From Sphaerolaimus hirsutus (Eukaryota > Nematoda > Chromadorea > Monhysterida > Sphaerolaimidae), in NCBI GenBank assembly GCA_964036195.1, contig OZ038456.1, positions 25,149,792-25,213,791 of the forward strand: DNA of 64,000 nucleotides, given 5' to 3'. This document shows positions 1 to 12,126 of the stretch, piece by piece. The notes beneath the pieces were generated by a model. That model saw nothing but the letters and a program-made list of their open reading frames with translations. It was not told where the DNA came from and did not search any database. Each line of letters starts with the position of its first letter. Position 1 is the first letter of the stretch. The position numbers and the translations under genes are program-made.

Positions 1-240
1 CTCTGAATATAAAAGTTAGTTTTGTTTAGCCTTTTGGGCTTTTGGGGTTTTATTCAAGTTGATCTGCTGTTTTACAGACGAAAAATATCCTGATTACAAA
101 ATCGGAAAAATAATAGCTTTACGTTACACCTGAGTATAAATACCAGATTTTACGTTCAGGTACCCATTTTTTTATGCAGTGTAAAGTAAAAGAATACTTT
201 GAAATACTTTGAGAAAAGTTTGGTACTTTTAACAACTCTG
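1..240. mobile_element. hAT-like nonautonomous element (CAGAGTTG terminus)
   Basis: The stretch runs from CTCTGAATATAAAAG to ...TTTTAACAACTCTG, and the same element lies inverted near 23927-24168. The CAGAGTTG end is shared with the elements at 7243-8004 and 47642-52594, which have 8-bp target duplications. The left flank is outside the window, so no duplication can be checked here. Confidence 0.45.
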
Positions 241-481
241 CCGCGCCAGACCCAGAGCCAGAGCATTAAGCAGTAAGCACCACAGTGCTTTTGGTGCTTG
301 GGACTATTTTTCTGTTTATTGAAATCCATTCACCCATCCTATCACAGATCTGAGCTCGATGGACTCCGCCTGGTGCCAATTTCACCAACTGTCAAGTCAA
401 GTGACAAGAAAAGTGTCCAGTGGCGAGAAAATTTGCAAAAAAGTGACTTGAGTGCTCAAATTTATGTACCCCAAAAAATAC
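241..481. repeat. Inverted-repeat arm, non-coding
   Basis: Continuous with the inverted copy at about 23690-23925. A 62-codon open frame (298-486) is kept in both copies but lies inside the repeat, has no recognisable domain, and is not called a gene. Confidence 0.5.
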
Positions 482-761
482 CGTAGTTCGACAAAATACC
501 CCCCCCCTCCCCTCGAAATACCCACCTCAAAATGAGAACTATGAATTATTAGACACTACCCCCCCCCCCCTCCCCCAAATTGAGTGTAAAGAGGATGCAA
601 ATGACATACGTTACACAGAGAAATTTGTACAGCGAGTTCAAGAAATTTCTGCCGAAATAAAATTCCCCCCCCCCTCAAAAAATGCCCACCCCTCAAAATA
701 CCCCCCTCAAAATTTCAATCATGAAAAATAAACCCTTGTGGGTATTTCGAGGAAATACAGT
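482..761. mobile_element. Diverged CCGTATT-type MITE (family A)
   Basis: Begins CCGTAGTTCG and ends CGAGGAAATACAG, with long C-runs and the TCGAAATACCC motif that marks this family. Its inverted mate is at about 23416-23688. Confidence 0.55.
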
Positions 762-963
762 TTCACTTGGTGAATAACCGCTAGGCAACAAACACCGCAT
801 GGCAACAGCACTCATAGCGCAACTGCGTGTGCTCATTGGGCAACAATCACTGCATGGCAACCGCGGCACGCATGCCGCTGCAGCGGGGCGCCCGCCCTGC
901 CGGCGCCAATGGCGCAGCGCATGTCTAAATTCTGCCGCGCTGCCGCCCAAAGTTGCGGTAGAC
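762..963. other. GC-rich stretch with repeated GGCAAC motif
   Basis: About 200 bp with four close copies of a (T/A/G)GGCAAC motif, two of them GCATGGCAAC, which resembles an RFX half-site. All frames are short; I see no gene. Confidence 0.3.
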
Positions 964-3145
964 GATAAAATACTTCAATGGATGTGCACTGTAAATATGT
1001 TGTACTGTGTGATAAAACTGCAACTATACTTGAACATGCACATCTGTTGAAGCCTTCAACGTATCTGAACTAGTGATGTAAAAGCGCCATGGCGCTGGTG
1101 CTTGGCGCTAGCGCCAAAGCAAAAAGCGCCATGGCGCTTTTGGCGCTTGGCGCCTTTCTGCTGTGGCGCCATTGGCGCTCGGCGCTGTGCTACAGAAAAG
1201 CGCCATGGCGCTTTTGGCGCTTGGCGCTATGATGTCGTGGCGCCATTGGCGCTTGGCGCTAGCGTTTTATAAAGCGCCAAAAAAGCGCCAAGTAGTACAA
1301 AAAATAATCATTTTTCTTATGTAAACAGACCTTGCCTGCATGAGTTACATAAGTAAATGTGTTACTGTAGGTGTGTTACAGGAAGAACAAACCCTCTACT
1401 TGCTTATTTTGTAAACCATGTCCATGCAATTGCATTCAAACTTTCACCAAAAAATGGGCCTACACGCACTAGTTTTCATCCCAATTCAAGGCTTGATGAC
1501 AAGCCAACGAACAGCGTTCAAATGCATAGTGTTGCATTATATTGCAAATGAAGTTGTATTGTTGCTGTGGTATGAAGTACCGGCATGAAGTAGCTACCGT
1601 ATTTCCTCGAAATACACCCAGGGGGTTTATTTTTTCAGGGTGCAAATTTTGAGGGGAGTTTCGAGGGGGGCTTAATCGGGGGGAATTTTTTATGAAGGGT
1701 CGTAGTAAAGTATAGTTTTTTTGTACCCAAAACGTGATTAATTGACCAAATAGGATATATTTTGGTCATATTATCATAGATCGTCCCATAAACAAGGCCA
1801 TGTATAGCTGCGATGTAAATTCGCAGCTATTAAGACTCGCTTTCCCTAAGAACCAAACATGCCCAAACCTGTGAAGGCACAAAATTTTTTTTGCGTTTTT
1901 TATCGTATATTTTGAATCTACATATAGAAAAACTCAAAAGTTCTTCCCATACATATATTCAAAAATGTCATCTTCCTACTAAAAAAATTGATCAAAGTCA
2001 AAAGTCACCATTTTTCGAGCTGTTTTTTGAAAATTCATAACTTTTGCTTGACTTCATCTATCAAATTAATATTTTGAATTTTTTATTAAGATAGTTGTGG
2101 AGATTAATTAGCCCTGATAATAATACAAACTATTAATAATACAAACTTATTTCATCAAACGTTTTTTTCTCACCAAAAATCATGACTGAAATTTTGAAAA
2201 TGGCACCAAATTTTCAGTTTGTAATTGAGAGCTTAGCTTTTTCTGCAAAAACTGTGCTCAATTGCATAGTTTATTATAATAAAAAAATTTCTAAAAAGTA
2301 GGCATGCACATTTTTGCTACAGCAGTTTAAATCAGCTCAACCCCTGTCTCACCATCACATACAATCCAACTCTGAAGGCTCAGATGAAGTTGCATCAAAA
2401 AAGTTTCCATCATAAACATAGGTTGTTTTTGCATTGTCTTTCATTTGTATATCACCATTTTTCATAAAACATAATTTGGAAGGGTGCTTTCATACAAAAA
2501 TTCACTTTTGATGTAAAAAAAATTTCACCCCCATTTTTATCATGGATTTGGAATCTACAGACATAGAAACTCAAAATTTCCTTCCATACATATAACCAAA
2601 AACGTAGTCTTCCTACTAAAAAAAATTGATCAAAGTCAAAAGTCACCATTTTTCGAGCTGTTTTTTGAAAATTCATAACTTTTGCTTGTCTTCATCTATC
2701 AATATAATATTTTGAATTTTTATTAAGATAGTTGTGGAGATTAATTGGCCCATACAAACTTATTTCATAAAATGTTTTTTTCTCACCGAAAATGATGACT
2801 GAAATTTTGAAAATGGCACCAAATTTTCAGTTTGTAACTGAGAGCTTAGCTTTTTTTGCAAAAACTGTGCTCAATTGCATAGTTTATTATAATAAAAATT
2901 TTTCTAAAAAGTAGGCCTGCACTTTTTTGCTACAGTAATTCAAATCAGCCCAACCCCTGTCTCACCATCACGTATGTACAATCTAACTCTGAAGGCTCAG
3001 ATGAAGTTGTATGGAAAAAGTTTCCATCATAAACTGAGGTTGTTTTTGCATTGTCTTTCATTTGTATATTACCATTTTTATGAAACAGAATTTGAAAGGG
3101 TGCTGTCATACAAAAAAACACTTTTTCTGCAAATATCACAAGCAT
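964..3145. repeat. Left arm of 5.3-kb palindrome
   Basis: Matches the reverse complement of 4038-6246 almost throughout, flanks included: TATCTGAAC on the left mirrors GTTCAGATA on the right. The arm contains a GGCGCC array (1073-1300), a CCGTATT terminus at 1597, and two tandem units of about 600 bp (about 1930-2540 and 2545-3125) that share GAAAATTCATAACTTTTGCT. No coding potential was seen. Confidence 0.8.
1073..1300. repeat. GGCGCC motif array (hAT end)
   Basis: Starts TAGTGATGTAAAAGCGCC, the terminus of the GCGCC hAT family defined at 15634, 44251, 48193 and 49255. It is followed by repeated GGCGCCATTGGCGC. Its partner end lies inverted at 5925-6136. Confidence 0.6.
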
Positions 3146-5586
3146 GGATGTGCAATCAAGGTTGAAATGAGACTGAGTTAAACAATAAGACATTTACCTA
3201 CCGTATTTCTTCTAATAGAATGGCATACTATTAATAGAATGACACATCCAATAGAACGGCAGGTTTTGGCACATTTTTCCAGACATGAAAACAATAGAAC
3301 AGCACCCTCCAGTAGAATGGTGCCCCCAATAAAATGGCAGGTGGAAATTATGTTGGGAGTGTGCTAAAACACAAAATTAGATCAAAAGTGGACGGACAGA
3401 ACATTCAAATGGATGTTGTGTCTAATTTTAAACTCTGTTATAAAAAATTGCTCAAACTTCATCAATAATGTTCAAATGAGAAATGTATGCAGAAGTTGGT
3501 GGAAAAAATAGAACGGCAGTCTCTATTAGAATGGCACATCCAATAGAATGGCAGGGTTGGGAACTGGAAATGGGACCATACCATGGTTCCAAGCATATTT
3601 TGTAACCGAGAAACGAGAAACCTCCTACCCAAACTGAAACCAATACTCTAGGCATTTACCCAAAACTGAAGATATTACCAAAAGAGGTAATAATCATTAC
3701 ATAGTCTGCAGGGGTCTGGTAGGGGGGGGGCGGGGGTTACCCCCCCCCCCCAAACGCTCCAGCTAGGTATCTATCTATCCCGGAGGCTGCTCAGCTATCT
3801 ATCTATCCCAAGGCGAAATTTTTGTCTACTATCCCCCAAACCCCCCCCCCCCCAATCCAAAAACATTTTAGAACCAAGAACCGGAACCAAACTTTTTTGA
3901 AACTCCCAACCCCCAACCCTTTTTCATAGCATTCCAACTGCAAGCAGAAATATAAAATAACCAAATGCCAGCTAAAAGCCACTGTAAGTCAGAACACTGG
4001 TACAAATAAACCTTTTCTGGATATTGCACGTAACACACCCACGCTTGTGATATTTACGGAAAAAGTGAATTTTTGTATGAAAGCACCCTTCCAAATTATG
4101 TTTAATTAAAAAGGGTGATATACAAATGAAAGACAATGCAAAAACAAACTCAGTTTATGATATAAACTTTTTCTATACGACTTCATCTGAGCCTTCAGAG
4201 TTAGATTGTACATACGTGATGGTGAGAAAGGGGTTGGGCTGATTTAAATTACTGTAGCAAAAAAGTGCAGGCCTACTTTTTAGAAAAAAATTTATTATAA
4301 TAAACTATGCAATTGAGCACAGTTTTTGCAAAAAAAGCTAAGCACTCAGTTACAAACTGAAAATTTGGTGCCATTTTCAAAATTTCAGTCATCATTTTCG
4401 GTGAGAAAAAAACATTTTATGAAATAAGTTTGTATGGGCCAATTAATCTCCACAACTATCTTAATAAAAAATCAAAATATTATATTGATAGACGAAGACA
4501 AGCAAAAGTTATGAATTTTCAAAAAACAGCTCGAAAAATGGTGACTTTTGACTTTGATCAATTTTTTTAGTAGGAAGACGACATTTTTGGATGTCTGTAT
4601 GGAAGGAAATTTTGAGTTTCTATGTCTGTAGATTCCAGATCCATGATAAAAATGGGGTGAAATTTTTTTACATGAAAAGTGAATTTTTGTATGAAAGCAC
4701 CCTTCCAAATTATGTTTAATGAAAAATGGTGATATACAAATGAAAGACAATGCAAAAACAACCTATGTTTATGATGGAAACTTTTTTGATGCAACTTCAT
4801 CTGAGCCTTCAGAGTTGGATTGTATGTGATGGTGAGACAGGGGTTGAGCTGATTTAAACTGCTGTAGCAAAAATGTGCATGCCTACTTTTTAGAATTTTT
4901 TTTATTATAATAAACTATGCAATTGAGCACAGTTTTTGCATAAAAAGCTAAGCTCTCAATTACAAACTGAAAATTTGGTGCCATGTTCAAAATTTCAGTC
5001 ATGATTTTCAGTGGGAAAAAAACGTTTGATGAAATAAGTTTGTATTATTAATAGTTTGTATTATTATCAGGGCTAATTAATCTCCACAACTATCTTAATA
5101 AAAATTCAAAATATTATATTGATAGATGAAGTCAAGCAAAAGTTATGAATTTTCAAAAAACAGCTCGAAAAATGGTGACTATTGACTTTGATCAATTTTT
5201 TTAGTAGGAAGATGACATTTTTGAATATATGTATGGGAAGAACTTTTGAGTTTTTCTATATGTAGATTCGAAATATACGATAAAAAACGCAAAAAAAATT
5301 TTGTGCCTTCACAGGTTTGGGCATGTTTGGTTCTTAGGGAAAGCGAGTCTTAATAGCTGCGAATTTACATCGCAGCTATACATGGCCTTGTTTATGGGAC
5401 GATCTATGATAATATGACCAAAATATATCCTATTTGGTCAATTAATCACGTTTTGGGTACAAAAAAACTATACTTTACTACGACCCTTCATAAAAAATTC
5501 CCCCCGATTAAGCCCCCCTCGAAACTCCCCTCAAAATTTGCATCCTGAAAAAATAAACCCCCTGGGTGTATTTCGAGGAAATACGG
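1597..5586. mobile_element. Long inverted-repeat element with CCGTATTTCC termini
   Basis: Begins CCGTATTTCCTCGAAATA and ends in its exact complement, with TA on both outer sides. It occupies the centre of the palindrome. Because the flanks are mirror images too, inverted duplication of one element is as likely as a single foldback transposon. Confidence 0.5.
3146..4037. repeat. Palindrome spacer with nested repeat fragments
   Basis: Holds a one-sided CCGTATTTCTTCTAATAGA element (from 3202) with scattered AATAGAACGGCA motifs, then C/G-runs and CTATCTATC motifs shared with 12545, 56745 and 60600. No gene seen. Confidence 0.5.
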
Positions 5587-6246
5587 TAGCTACTTCATGC
5601 CGGTACTTCATACCACAGCAACAATACAACTTCATTTGCAATATAATGCAACACTATGCATTTGAACGCTGTTCGTTGGCTCGTCATCAAGCCTTGAATT
5701 GGGATGAAAACCAGTTGACATATAATGTCGTTGAAAACTAGTGCGTGTAGGCCCATTTTTTGGTGAAAGTTTGAATGCAATTGCATGGACATGGTTTACA
5801 AAATAAGCAAGTAGAGGGTTTGTTCTTCCTGTAACACACCTACAGTAACACATTTACTTATGTAACTCAAGCAGGCAAGGTCTGTTTACATAAGAAAAAT
5901 GATTATTTTTTGTACTACTTGGCGCTTTTTTGGCGCTTTATAAAACGCTAGCGCCAAGCGCCAATGGCGCCACGACATCATAGCGCCAAGCGCCAAAAGC
6001 GCCATGGCGCTTTTCCGTAGCACAGCGCCGAGCGCCAATGGCGCCACAGCAGAAAGGCGCCAAGCGCCAAAAGCGCCATGGCGCTTTTTGCTTTGGCGCT
6101 AGCGCCAAGCGCCAGCGCCATGGCGCTTTTACATCACTAGTTCAGATACGTTGAAGGCTTCAACAGATGTGCATGTTCAAGTATAGTTGCAGTTTTATCA
6201 CACAGTACAACATATTTACAGTGCACATCCATTGAAGTATTTTATT
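4038..6246. repeat. Right arm of 5.3-kb palindrome
   Basis: Reverse complement of 964-3145, including the GGCGCC array (5925-6136) and the tandem 600-bp units. Small differences between the arms show they are not being perfectly homogenised. Confidence 0.8.
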
Positions 6247-6930
6247 GTACAGTGTGAATTGTCGTTTTTTGACATTTTGTTGATGCTTATGCTGTGGTGT
6301 GGACATGCTCATTTTTTTGATTTTGTGGACTGTAGTGGACATTTTTGTGGACTTTTTGACACATGAACAAATATGCAGATCCTCAATATGTGGAACATCT
6401 ATATCAGCAAAACCTATAGCAAAACCTATATATGATAAGAAAACCCGTTTTCACATCAAAATGCTGTAAAATGCAACGTTTTGTGAGAAAACTTGAGTTT
6501 TTACCAAAACAACTTGAGTCTTTACTAAAAAAACTTGAGTTTTTACCAAAAACACTGAAATAAAACAGAAACTCATGTTTTTTTCATGAAAAAACACAAA
6601 ACACAGGTATTCATTTTTGAAAAACTCAAAACACAGATAGTGTTTTCTTTGAGAACTTACCCATTGTTGGTTGCTGTACAGAGAATGGAACTATCTCTGT
6701 CATAAACTGACAACAAATTTTGAACAAAAAAAGTAAGATAAATATAAATATGATTTAAAATTCAACAAAATTTTAGATTTGCTCATCAGATCACGTATCG
6801 GGTATAATGGATTTCACAGTATGTACATTTATTTGATGGGATGTTTACAAAATAGGCAAAAAAACGTTTGGGTTAATATATTGCTGTTTTTTGAAATATG
6901 AATAAGCATGTGCTATGGACAAAATTGCAC
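6247..6930. other. AT-rich stretch, no gene seen
   Basis: AT-rich sequence with runs of AAAACTTGAGTTTTTACC-like repeats around 6480-6570. No convincing exon or TIR element was recognised. Confidence 0.4.
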
Positions 6931-6934
6931 AGCA

Positions 6935-7130
6935 CATGAAACCTTGGCCGGTGCCTTTCGCGGTGCATTTTACTTTGGCCCTGGTGCTAGCACCTTTGAC
7001 AGTGGCAAAAAAATGGCACCGCACCGGCACCGGTGCTATTCTGAAAAATGGCACCAGCACCGGCAGGGCACCCGTCTAGATTGCAATGGCATGGCACCGC
7101 ACCAGCACCGGTGCTGGTGAGGTAAGTTAA
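6935..7130. repeat. GGTGCC/GCACCGG motif array
   Basis: About 190 bp with many copies of GGCACCG and CACCGGTGC in both orientations. It looks like a GGTGCC variant of the GGCGCC arrays, but the TAGTGATG terminus is not visible. Confidence 0.45.
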
Positions 7131-7139
7131 AATTTGAAA

Positions 7140-7242
7140 ATTTGAAAACTAAAACACATATAGCATACAATAAGAGTAGGTGGAATGTCGCCATGTGGCC
7201 ATTTCAGTTTTCACACGAGTCACGGTGAAAACTAGTGTGTGG
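7140..7242. mobile_element. End of CACACTAGTTTTCACCGTGAC element
   Basis: Ends TCACGGTGAAAACTAGTGTG, the terminus seen complete at 18718-18954. It was interrupted near its end by the hAT at 7243. Confidence 0.5.
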
Positions 7243-8004
7243 CAGAGTTGCGAAAGTGTATTTACACTTACCTGAAATACCCGGGTAAATGGGTATTTAT
7301 ATTTACACTTACACTTACACTTTCATAAAATACCCATACACTTTTTTTACACTTTCCTGGTCAAAATACCCGGGTACAGAAAGTGTATTTTTTTCTTTCA
7401 GATGGCCCTGTTTTATGCTTTTGAGAAAGCATAAAATAGGGTCATGTACAAAAAATACATTGAATGTTGAAAATATGGCAAATGTACAAACTAGCCTTTG
7501 ATCTACAACCTTTGATCAGTACTCATGGTATTCTACAGTTTCATCATACTTTTGTAAAAAGGACAAGATCAATGGAAATTCACCAGCTGGACACAAAGTC
7601 AACTTTTGCATTGACATTTGCTGCATGTCCATTCTTGCATTTAAACAGTGTATATTGCATTGCTAAATCAGTAAAATATCAACACTGAAAAAGTGCCATT
7701 ATTAGGGAACTTCATGCCACTACAGTATTTGTTACAGCCTGAAATGTTTCATAAAAGGCTGTAAAAAGTGAAATAATGCATGAAAATGTTAAATAAATTT
7801 ATCTAAAGGTGAGAACAGCGGTGTTTTCTTATGCTCAACATTGAGAGCTCTTTTTAAAAAAATTTTTTACACTTACACTTTTTTTACACTTTCCTAGGTA
7901 TTTTTAAAATACCTTACACTTTTGGTATCCATACTCAAAATTTGGAAAGTGTATTTACACTTACACTTACACTTTCCAAAAATACTGGTATTTTAACAAC
8001 TCTG
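7243..8004. mobile_element. hAT-type nonautonomous element, 762 bp
   Basis: Begins CAGAGTTGCGAAAGTG and ends TTTTAACAACTCTG. It is flanked by a perfect 8-bp direct repeat GTGTGTGG (7235-7242 and 8005-8012), the target-site size of the hAT superfamily. The subterminal regions are filled with the hexamer ACACTT and its complement. No transposase is encoded. Confidence 0.85.
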
Positions 8005-8012
8005 GTGTGTGG

Positions 8013-8370
8013 AGGGCCATCGTCGTTGAGCCGAAAATGCAAAAATGGCTTGTTCTCACATCACATGGTCGCAGAAAGTAATATCGACCATGAACTGAGT
8101 GAAAATCATCTGTCCAAACTTGAATGTGAGACATAAGTATTAGGAATTAAGTCCAACAACATTGTAGAGTTTCATGTCCGCCGAGTATACGCGACTCCAC
8201 CTTTTTATTTTTAGAATATTTTTGTTTTTGTGAAAGTGCATTCATAAGATTTTGAAAAAGTATATGTATCTCCCACTAATATATATTTATAAAAGTTATA
8301 TCTTTGAGAAAAGTCAGAACAACCGTTTTGATCAATGTTATTACTTAAAGTCTTTATTGGAGTCCTCGGG
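8013..8370. other. Intergenic, nothing recognised
   Basis: About 360 bp of moderate GC with no TIRs and only short frames. No exon could be supported. Confidence 0.3.
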
Positions 8371-8529
8371 CCACTCCCAGACCCTGTAAAATGTCAAATG
8401 ACATGCAAAGTGTCAAAAGTCATGGAAAATTCCCCTACAAAATGGCAACTAGATTGCCATTTTGAAGGGGAACTTTCCATCACGTGTGACACTTTGCATG
8501 ACTAAGACATTTTACATGGTCTGGGATTG
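8371..8529. mobile_element. MITE, CAGTCCCAGACC family
   Basis: Foldback from CTCCCAGACCCTGTAAAATG to CATTTTACATGGTCTGGGA. Better copies are at 15006-15214, 41310-41518 and 59569-59821. The interior is rich in GTGTCA and ATGCAAAG motifs in both orientations. Confidence 0.7.
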
Positions 8530-8604
8530 GCACGTCGTATTCTCCCGATTTAGCTGAATATTACGCATAAATATCTTAGATATCACCTAGGTCGCATTTA
8601 TCCA

Positions 8605-8823
8605 GGGGCCAGTTCCGCAAATTGAGATGTGAGAAGTGAAATGGCTAATGTGAAGTGAAATGAGAAGGAAATTGGCAAAAGCCAAGGGAAATCACTATTT
8701 TTTATTTTTACTTCGCTTTTGCCAATTTACTTGCCATTTCACTTCGCTTTTGCCAATTTTCATCTCAATTCACTTCGCATTTGCCACTTCACTTCTCACT
8801 TCTCAATTTGCGGAACTGGCTCC
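8605..8823. mobile_element. MITE, GCCAGTTCCGCAA family
   Basis: Termini GGGGCCAGTTCCGCAA and TTGCGGAACTGGCTCC, with an interior of repeated GAAGTGAAATG motifs. Related to the tandem pair at 19262-20213. Confidence 0.7.
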
Positions 8824-8849
8824 AGAAATCGCTCGATTCACTCTTTCAA

Positions 8850-9029
8850 TCATTGCGGAACAGTAGCGCTAGCAATGATCATGCCCGCAACCAAGGGGAT
8901 GCCAAAGCTAAGTGCAGTGATCACGAATCGTTTTTGCTGGGGCCTCTCCGCTGCCGCTGCATGCCCTTCGAGGAATTCGCACGCCGTCCTGGTTTCAGCC
9001 TGCGCATCGAGTTTAGATTCCAAAAATGT
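8850..9029 (-). CDS. Candidate 3'-terminal exon, hydrophobic C-terminus
   Basis: An open exon of 59 codons, read from a plausible acceptor (TCTCCCAG just above 9029) to a TGA at 8852-8850. It has coding-like GC-rich third positions, unlike its AT-rich surroundings. The product has an acidic/Ala-rich part with one Cys, then a basic QQKR spacer, then about 23 hydrophobic residues ending three residues before the stop. A hydrophobic tail with no cytoplasmic part, preceded by small residues (HAAAA), is what a GPI-anchor signal looks like; a tail-anchored membrane segment is the alternative. It lies on the same strand as, and downstream of, the signal-peptide exon at 16850 and the Cys exon at 15348, so it may be the last exon of that gene. 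That link is inference. The family was not recognised. Confidence 0.45.
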   Translation of the reverse strand, partial: TFLESKLDAQAETRTACEFLEGHAAAAERPQQKRFVITALSFGIPLVAGMIIASATVPQ

Positions 9030-9089
9030 CTGGGAGATTTATATTTAAAACATATAATCAAATATAGAATCTCTTATTCAATAATAAGC

Positions 9090-10380
9090 ACCTTCCCACC
9101 CAAGTCCGCCCCCCAATTTTTGATTTCACTTCAGATGCTCTATCTCCGGCTGTGGGCACGGGCAGGGTGGAATGCAAATAATTGGGTGGTATATAGGTGT
9201 AACCCCCTTCTACTCTTCATGAATGGAAGGGGCCCTGGCGACTCACTACAGGGTGGGTCAAAATTTCAAAAAACAAAAATACGTCAAAACATATGTTTTT
9301 TTTATTCTACATACCGTATTACCTCGAATTATCCCCCCCCTTGAATTAACCCCCCCCTCGAATTAACCCCCCCTCAAAATGGGCTGGGGAAATAATAAAC
9401 CCCCCCCTCGAAATACCCCCCCCCTTCGGAATGATGTACGTCATGTACATAATAAATACGTCATGTACGCAATGTACATGATGTATATTACTGTTAATTT
9501 GCATTGCAGCTACACATAGAGTAGTTTGTGTAGCTATCTACGTTTTTATGTCCAAATATATCCTGTTTGGACACATTTATTACCTATTTTGGGTACGTAA
9601 ATGCCTACTATTTACTACGATCCTTACGAAAATTTCTGACGAAATAATAAAACCCCCCCTCGAATAAACCCCCCCCTCGAATTAACCCCCCCTCAAATTT
9701 TGCTGGGGAAATAATAAACCCCCATGGGGGTATTTCGAGGTAATACGGTAGTCTACATATGTCAAAAAATTAGTGGCATTATTGCTGTCCCACCCAGGTC
9801 CGGCCCCCACTTTATTTCTTATACTATGGTTTGGAGAAGGGGTGCCAGGCGCTGATTGCATCGGCAAAGGGTTTTTAGAGGTTATGTTTTTTACACAACT
9901 TTGAAGCTTAAACCCTCCTGTATAAAACATCCTAAACCAGTGTGTCAAGTGTGTCAAAAAATAAAAGCTAAAAGTGAATTTTAAAATGTGCAAAAAAAAA
10001 TTGTCTCCTGCTTAGGAGGGAGGTCTCAAGATTAGTGATGGAATTGCGCCATTTCAGGGTGCCAAAGGGTTCCACGCATTGGTGCCCTTTGCCTGTGATG
10101 CAATCAGCGCCTGGCACCATTTCTCAAAACCATAGTATAAGAAATAAAGTGGGGGCTGGACCTGGGTGGGACAGCAAAAATGCCACAATTTTTTTGACAT
10201 ATATGGCAACCCACCCTGTAGTGAGATGCCAGGGATCCTTCCATTTATGAAGAGTAGAGGGAGGTTACACCTATATACCACCCAATTATTAGCATTCCAC
10301 CCTGCCCACAGCCGGAGATAGAGCATCAGAAGTGAAATCAAAAAGTGGGGGCTGGACTTGGAGTTAGGTGGGAAGGTGTT
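9090..10380. repeat. Inverted/dispersed repeat unit interrupted by a MITE
   Basis: The segments 9090-9260 and 9760-9900 reappear in opposite orientation and order at about 10070-10370 (shared words: GCAGGGTGGAATGC, CCCACCCAGGTCC, GGTGCCAGGCGCTGA). The MITE at 9314-9748 splits the first copy. A GCGCC-like end (TAGTGATGGAATTGCGCC) sits at 10033. Open frames here are repeat-derived. Confidence 0.55.
9314..9748. mobile_element. CCGTATTACC MITE (family B), 435 bp
   Basis: Starts CCGTATTACCTCGAATTA and ends CGAGGTAATACGG, with TA on each side. The interior has long C-runs, GGACACATTTATTACC, and a GTACATGATGTA cluster. Confidence 0.8.
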
Positions 10381-10389
10381 TAGATTATC

Positions 10390-11177
10390 CAGTTTTTCCA
10401 GAGAGAATTTATTAATTTTATTTATGAGAACAATATATAATTAAATCTCATTAATATTTATTTATAATTTCTCAGCGTTTTTTCAGAGAGATGTAATTAT
10501 ATTTTGTTTTTGAGAGATTTTCTGAGATTATTTTTAATTTGGTATATATTTTTTAAGAACCCATTTTTTGGAACGCTAATCTAGTTGCCCGCTGTTTGTC
10601 ATGCTAGGGGCAGTCCCGGACCCTGTAAAAAGCCCTGTAAAATGTCTAATGTCATGCAAAGTGTCAAAAGTCATTGAAAATGCTTGGTAAAATGGCAAAT
10701 GTACGTGGCACTTGGAATCACCGCTGTAACCGAGGATGGAGTTTAAAAAATTGGAAAGTTTGGTAGTCTAGTTCAAATTTTCAATTATTGCCATATTTTT
10801 GTTGTACTGTAGCTATGAATAATTGAATAATTCCAGTTTAAAGTACAATTTTGGAAACTAGAAATTATTGAAATTGTTTTGGTAAAAAAGGAAAAGTTTC
10901 ACATTCCGTATCTGCTTGAATTAACACTCACCTCTAAACACTCTTGGGATAGTGTGAAGTAAAAAATACCTAACAATGGGCAATAAAACACATTAACCAG
11001 TAATTTCGGAGGTGAAAAACTACTAAAAGCTATTTTGAGCAAAAATCCAGACAAAATTTCTAAAAAATTGCTGCAGATGCAGATAGCTGGACAATTTGGG
11101 GAGGAGTTTCAGAGGACAGCCAAAAATCTGGCTCTGGGGTACATAAACAGCTGAGTGGCCTCCAGGATAGGTAACTA
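10390..11177. other. AT-rich stretch with a MITE fragment
   Basis: Mostly AT-rich, with a one-sided CAGTCCCGGACCCTG fragment near 10610-10700. A 110-bp island at 11060-11170 is more GC-rich and open in several frames on both strands; the strand could not be chosen, so no exon is called. Confidence 0.3.
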
Positions 11178-11590
11178 CCATATATCTCCAGGGGAGTTAT
11201 TTTTCCGTCAGAAGCTTTTGAGGGGGGAGTTATTCGAGAGGGGGGAGTCATTTTTTCAAAAGGATTTTCAGTAAAATGTATGATTGATTTACTGACCAAA
11301 TGCGGTCAATTTGGTAACAAAAATCACTTGTAGGAGGAGAAAATTCACAATTCATGCAGTGAAATCAATGTTAGTGAACTTTAACTGCAAGATGATACAT
11401 ACATTTTGATAAAAACTACATACCGGTAAAACGTTTTTAGTAAGGGTTAATGGCTGTGAAATCTTATCTACCCATCAAAGTGGGGGGTGGTTATTTGAGG
11501 GGGGAGTTATTGTTTCCTCACACTCAAAAGAGGGGGACTTATCGAGACGGGACAGTTATTCAAGGGGGGGACTTATTCAAAGATACATGG
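11178..11590. mobile_element. CCATATATCTCC MITE (family C), 413 bp
   Basis: Begins CCATATATCTCCAGGGGAGT and ends AAAGATACATGG, with TA on both sides. The family (second copy 45268-45694) uses GGGGAGTTATT motifs where families A and B use GGGGGTATTTCGAGG. Confidence 0.7.
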
Positions 11591-12126
11591 TAGATGGGTT
11601 GTTTGGGGGGTGGTCACCACTCCAAGCCCTCCATTCATGGCCCCTGGCCCCAGATTTAATTGGGCAGACAAATTTTTGCCCTCCCTGCCCGGCGCCTGAC
11701 ACGCCCGTCACGCCTGCCAGGCGCCTGACACGCCCGTCACGCCTGCCAGGCGCCTGACAGACCAAAGCGCCTGCCAGACGTGCCTTCACTGTGCCAGATT
11801 TGCCAAAAAATGGCAAACGAGATTTAGTTGTGAGGGCAATTGCACTTCTGCCGGGTAGAATAAAAAAGAAAAAGGATATTCTGCCCTGCAGCCCCAGAGG
11901 TGCAGGGTAGGCAAACGTTCATGATATTTTATGGTTGCAATTTTCAATTTAGATAAAAATAAACATCTGAGGATGTCAGATGTAATAAAAACGTCAAAAA
12001 TTGCAAAAAGCATGGCCACAAACGTTGATTTTTATTGTCCACATTAAAAAATACAGTGTTTGAATATATTGGTTGCTAACACAGGATGAGCTACTTGTCC
12101 TGTGGTCGATGTGTATGTGTTTCTGC

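Noticed and set aside
298-486. 62-codon ORF conserved at 23678-23866
   Set aside because: Conservation follows from the inverted repeat; no domain, no splice or promoter context.
1073-6136. Single GCGCC hAT insertion spanning the palindrome
   Set aside because: The flanking 8-mers are reverse complements, not direct repeats, so this is an inverted duplication and not one insertion.
8781-9344. 187-codon plus-strand ORF
   Set aside because: It runs through a MITE and repeat DNA; the minus strand gives the more protein-like exon with acceptor and hydrophobic tail.
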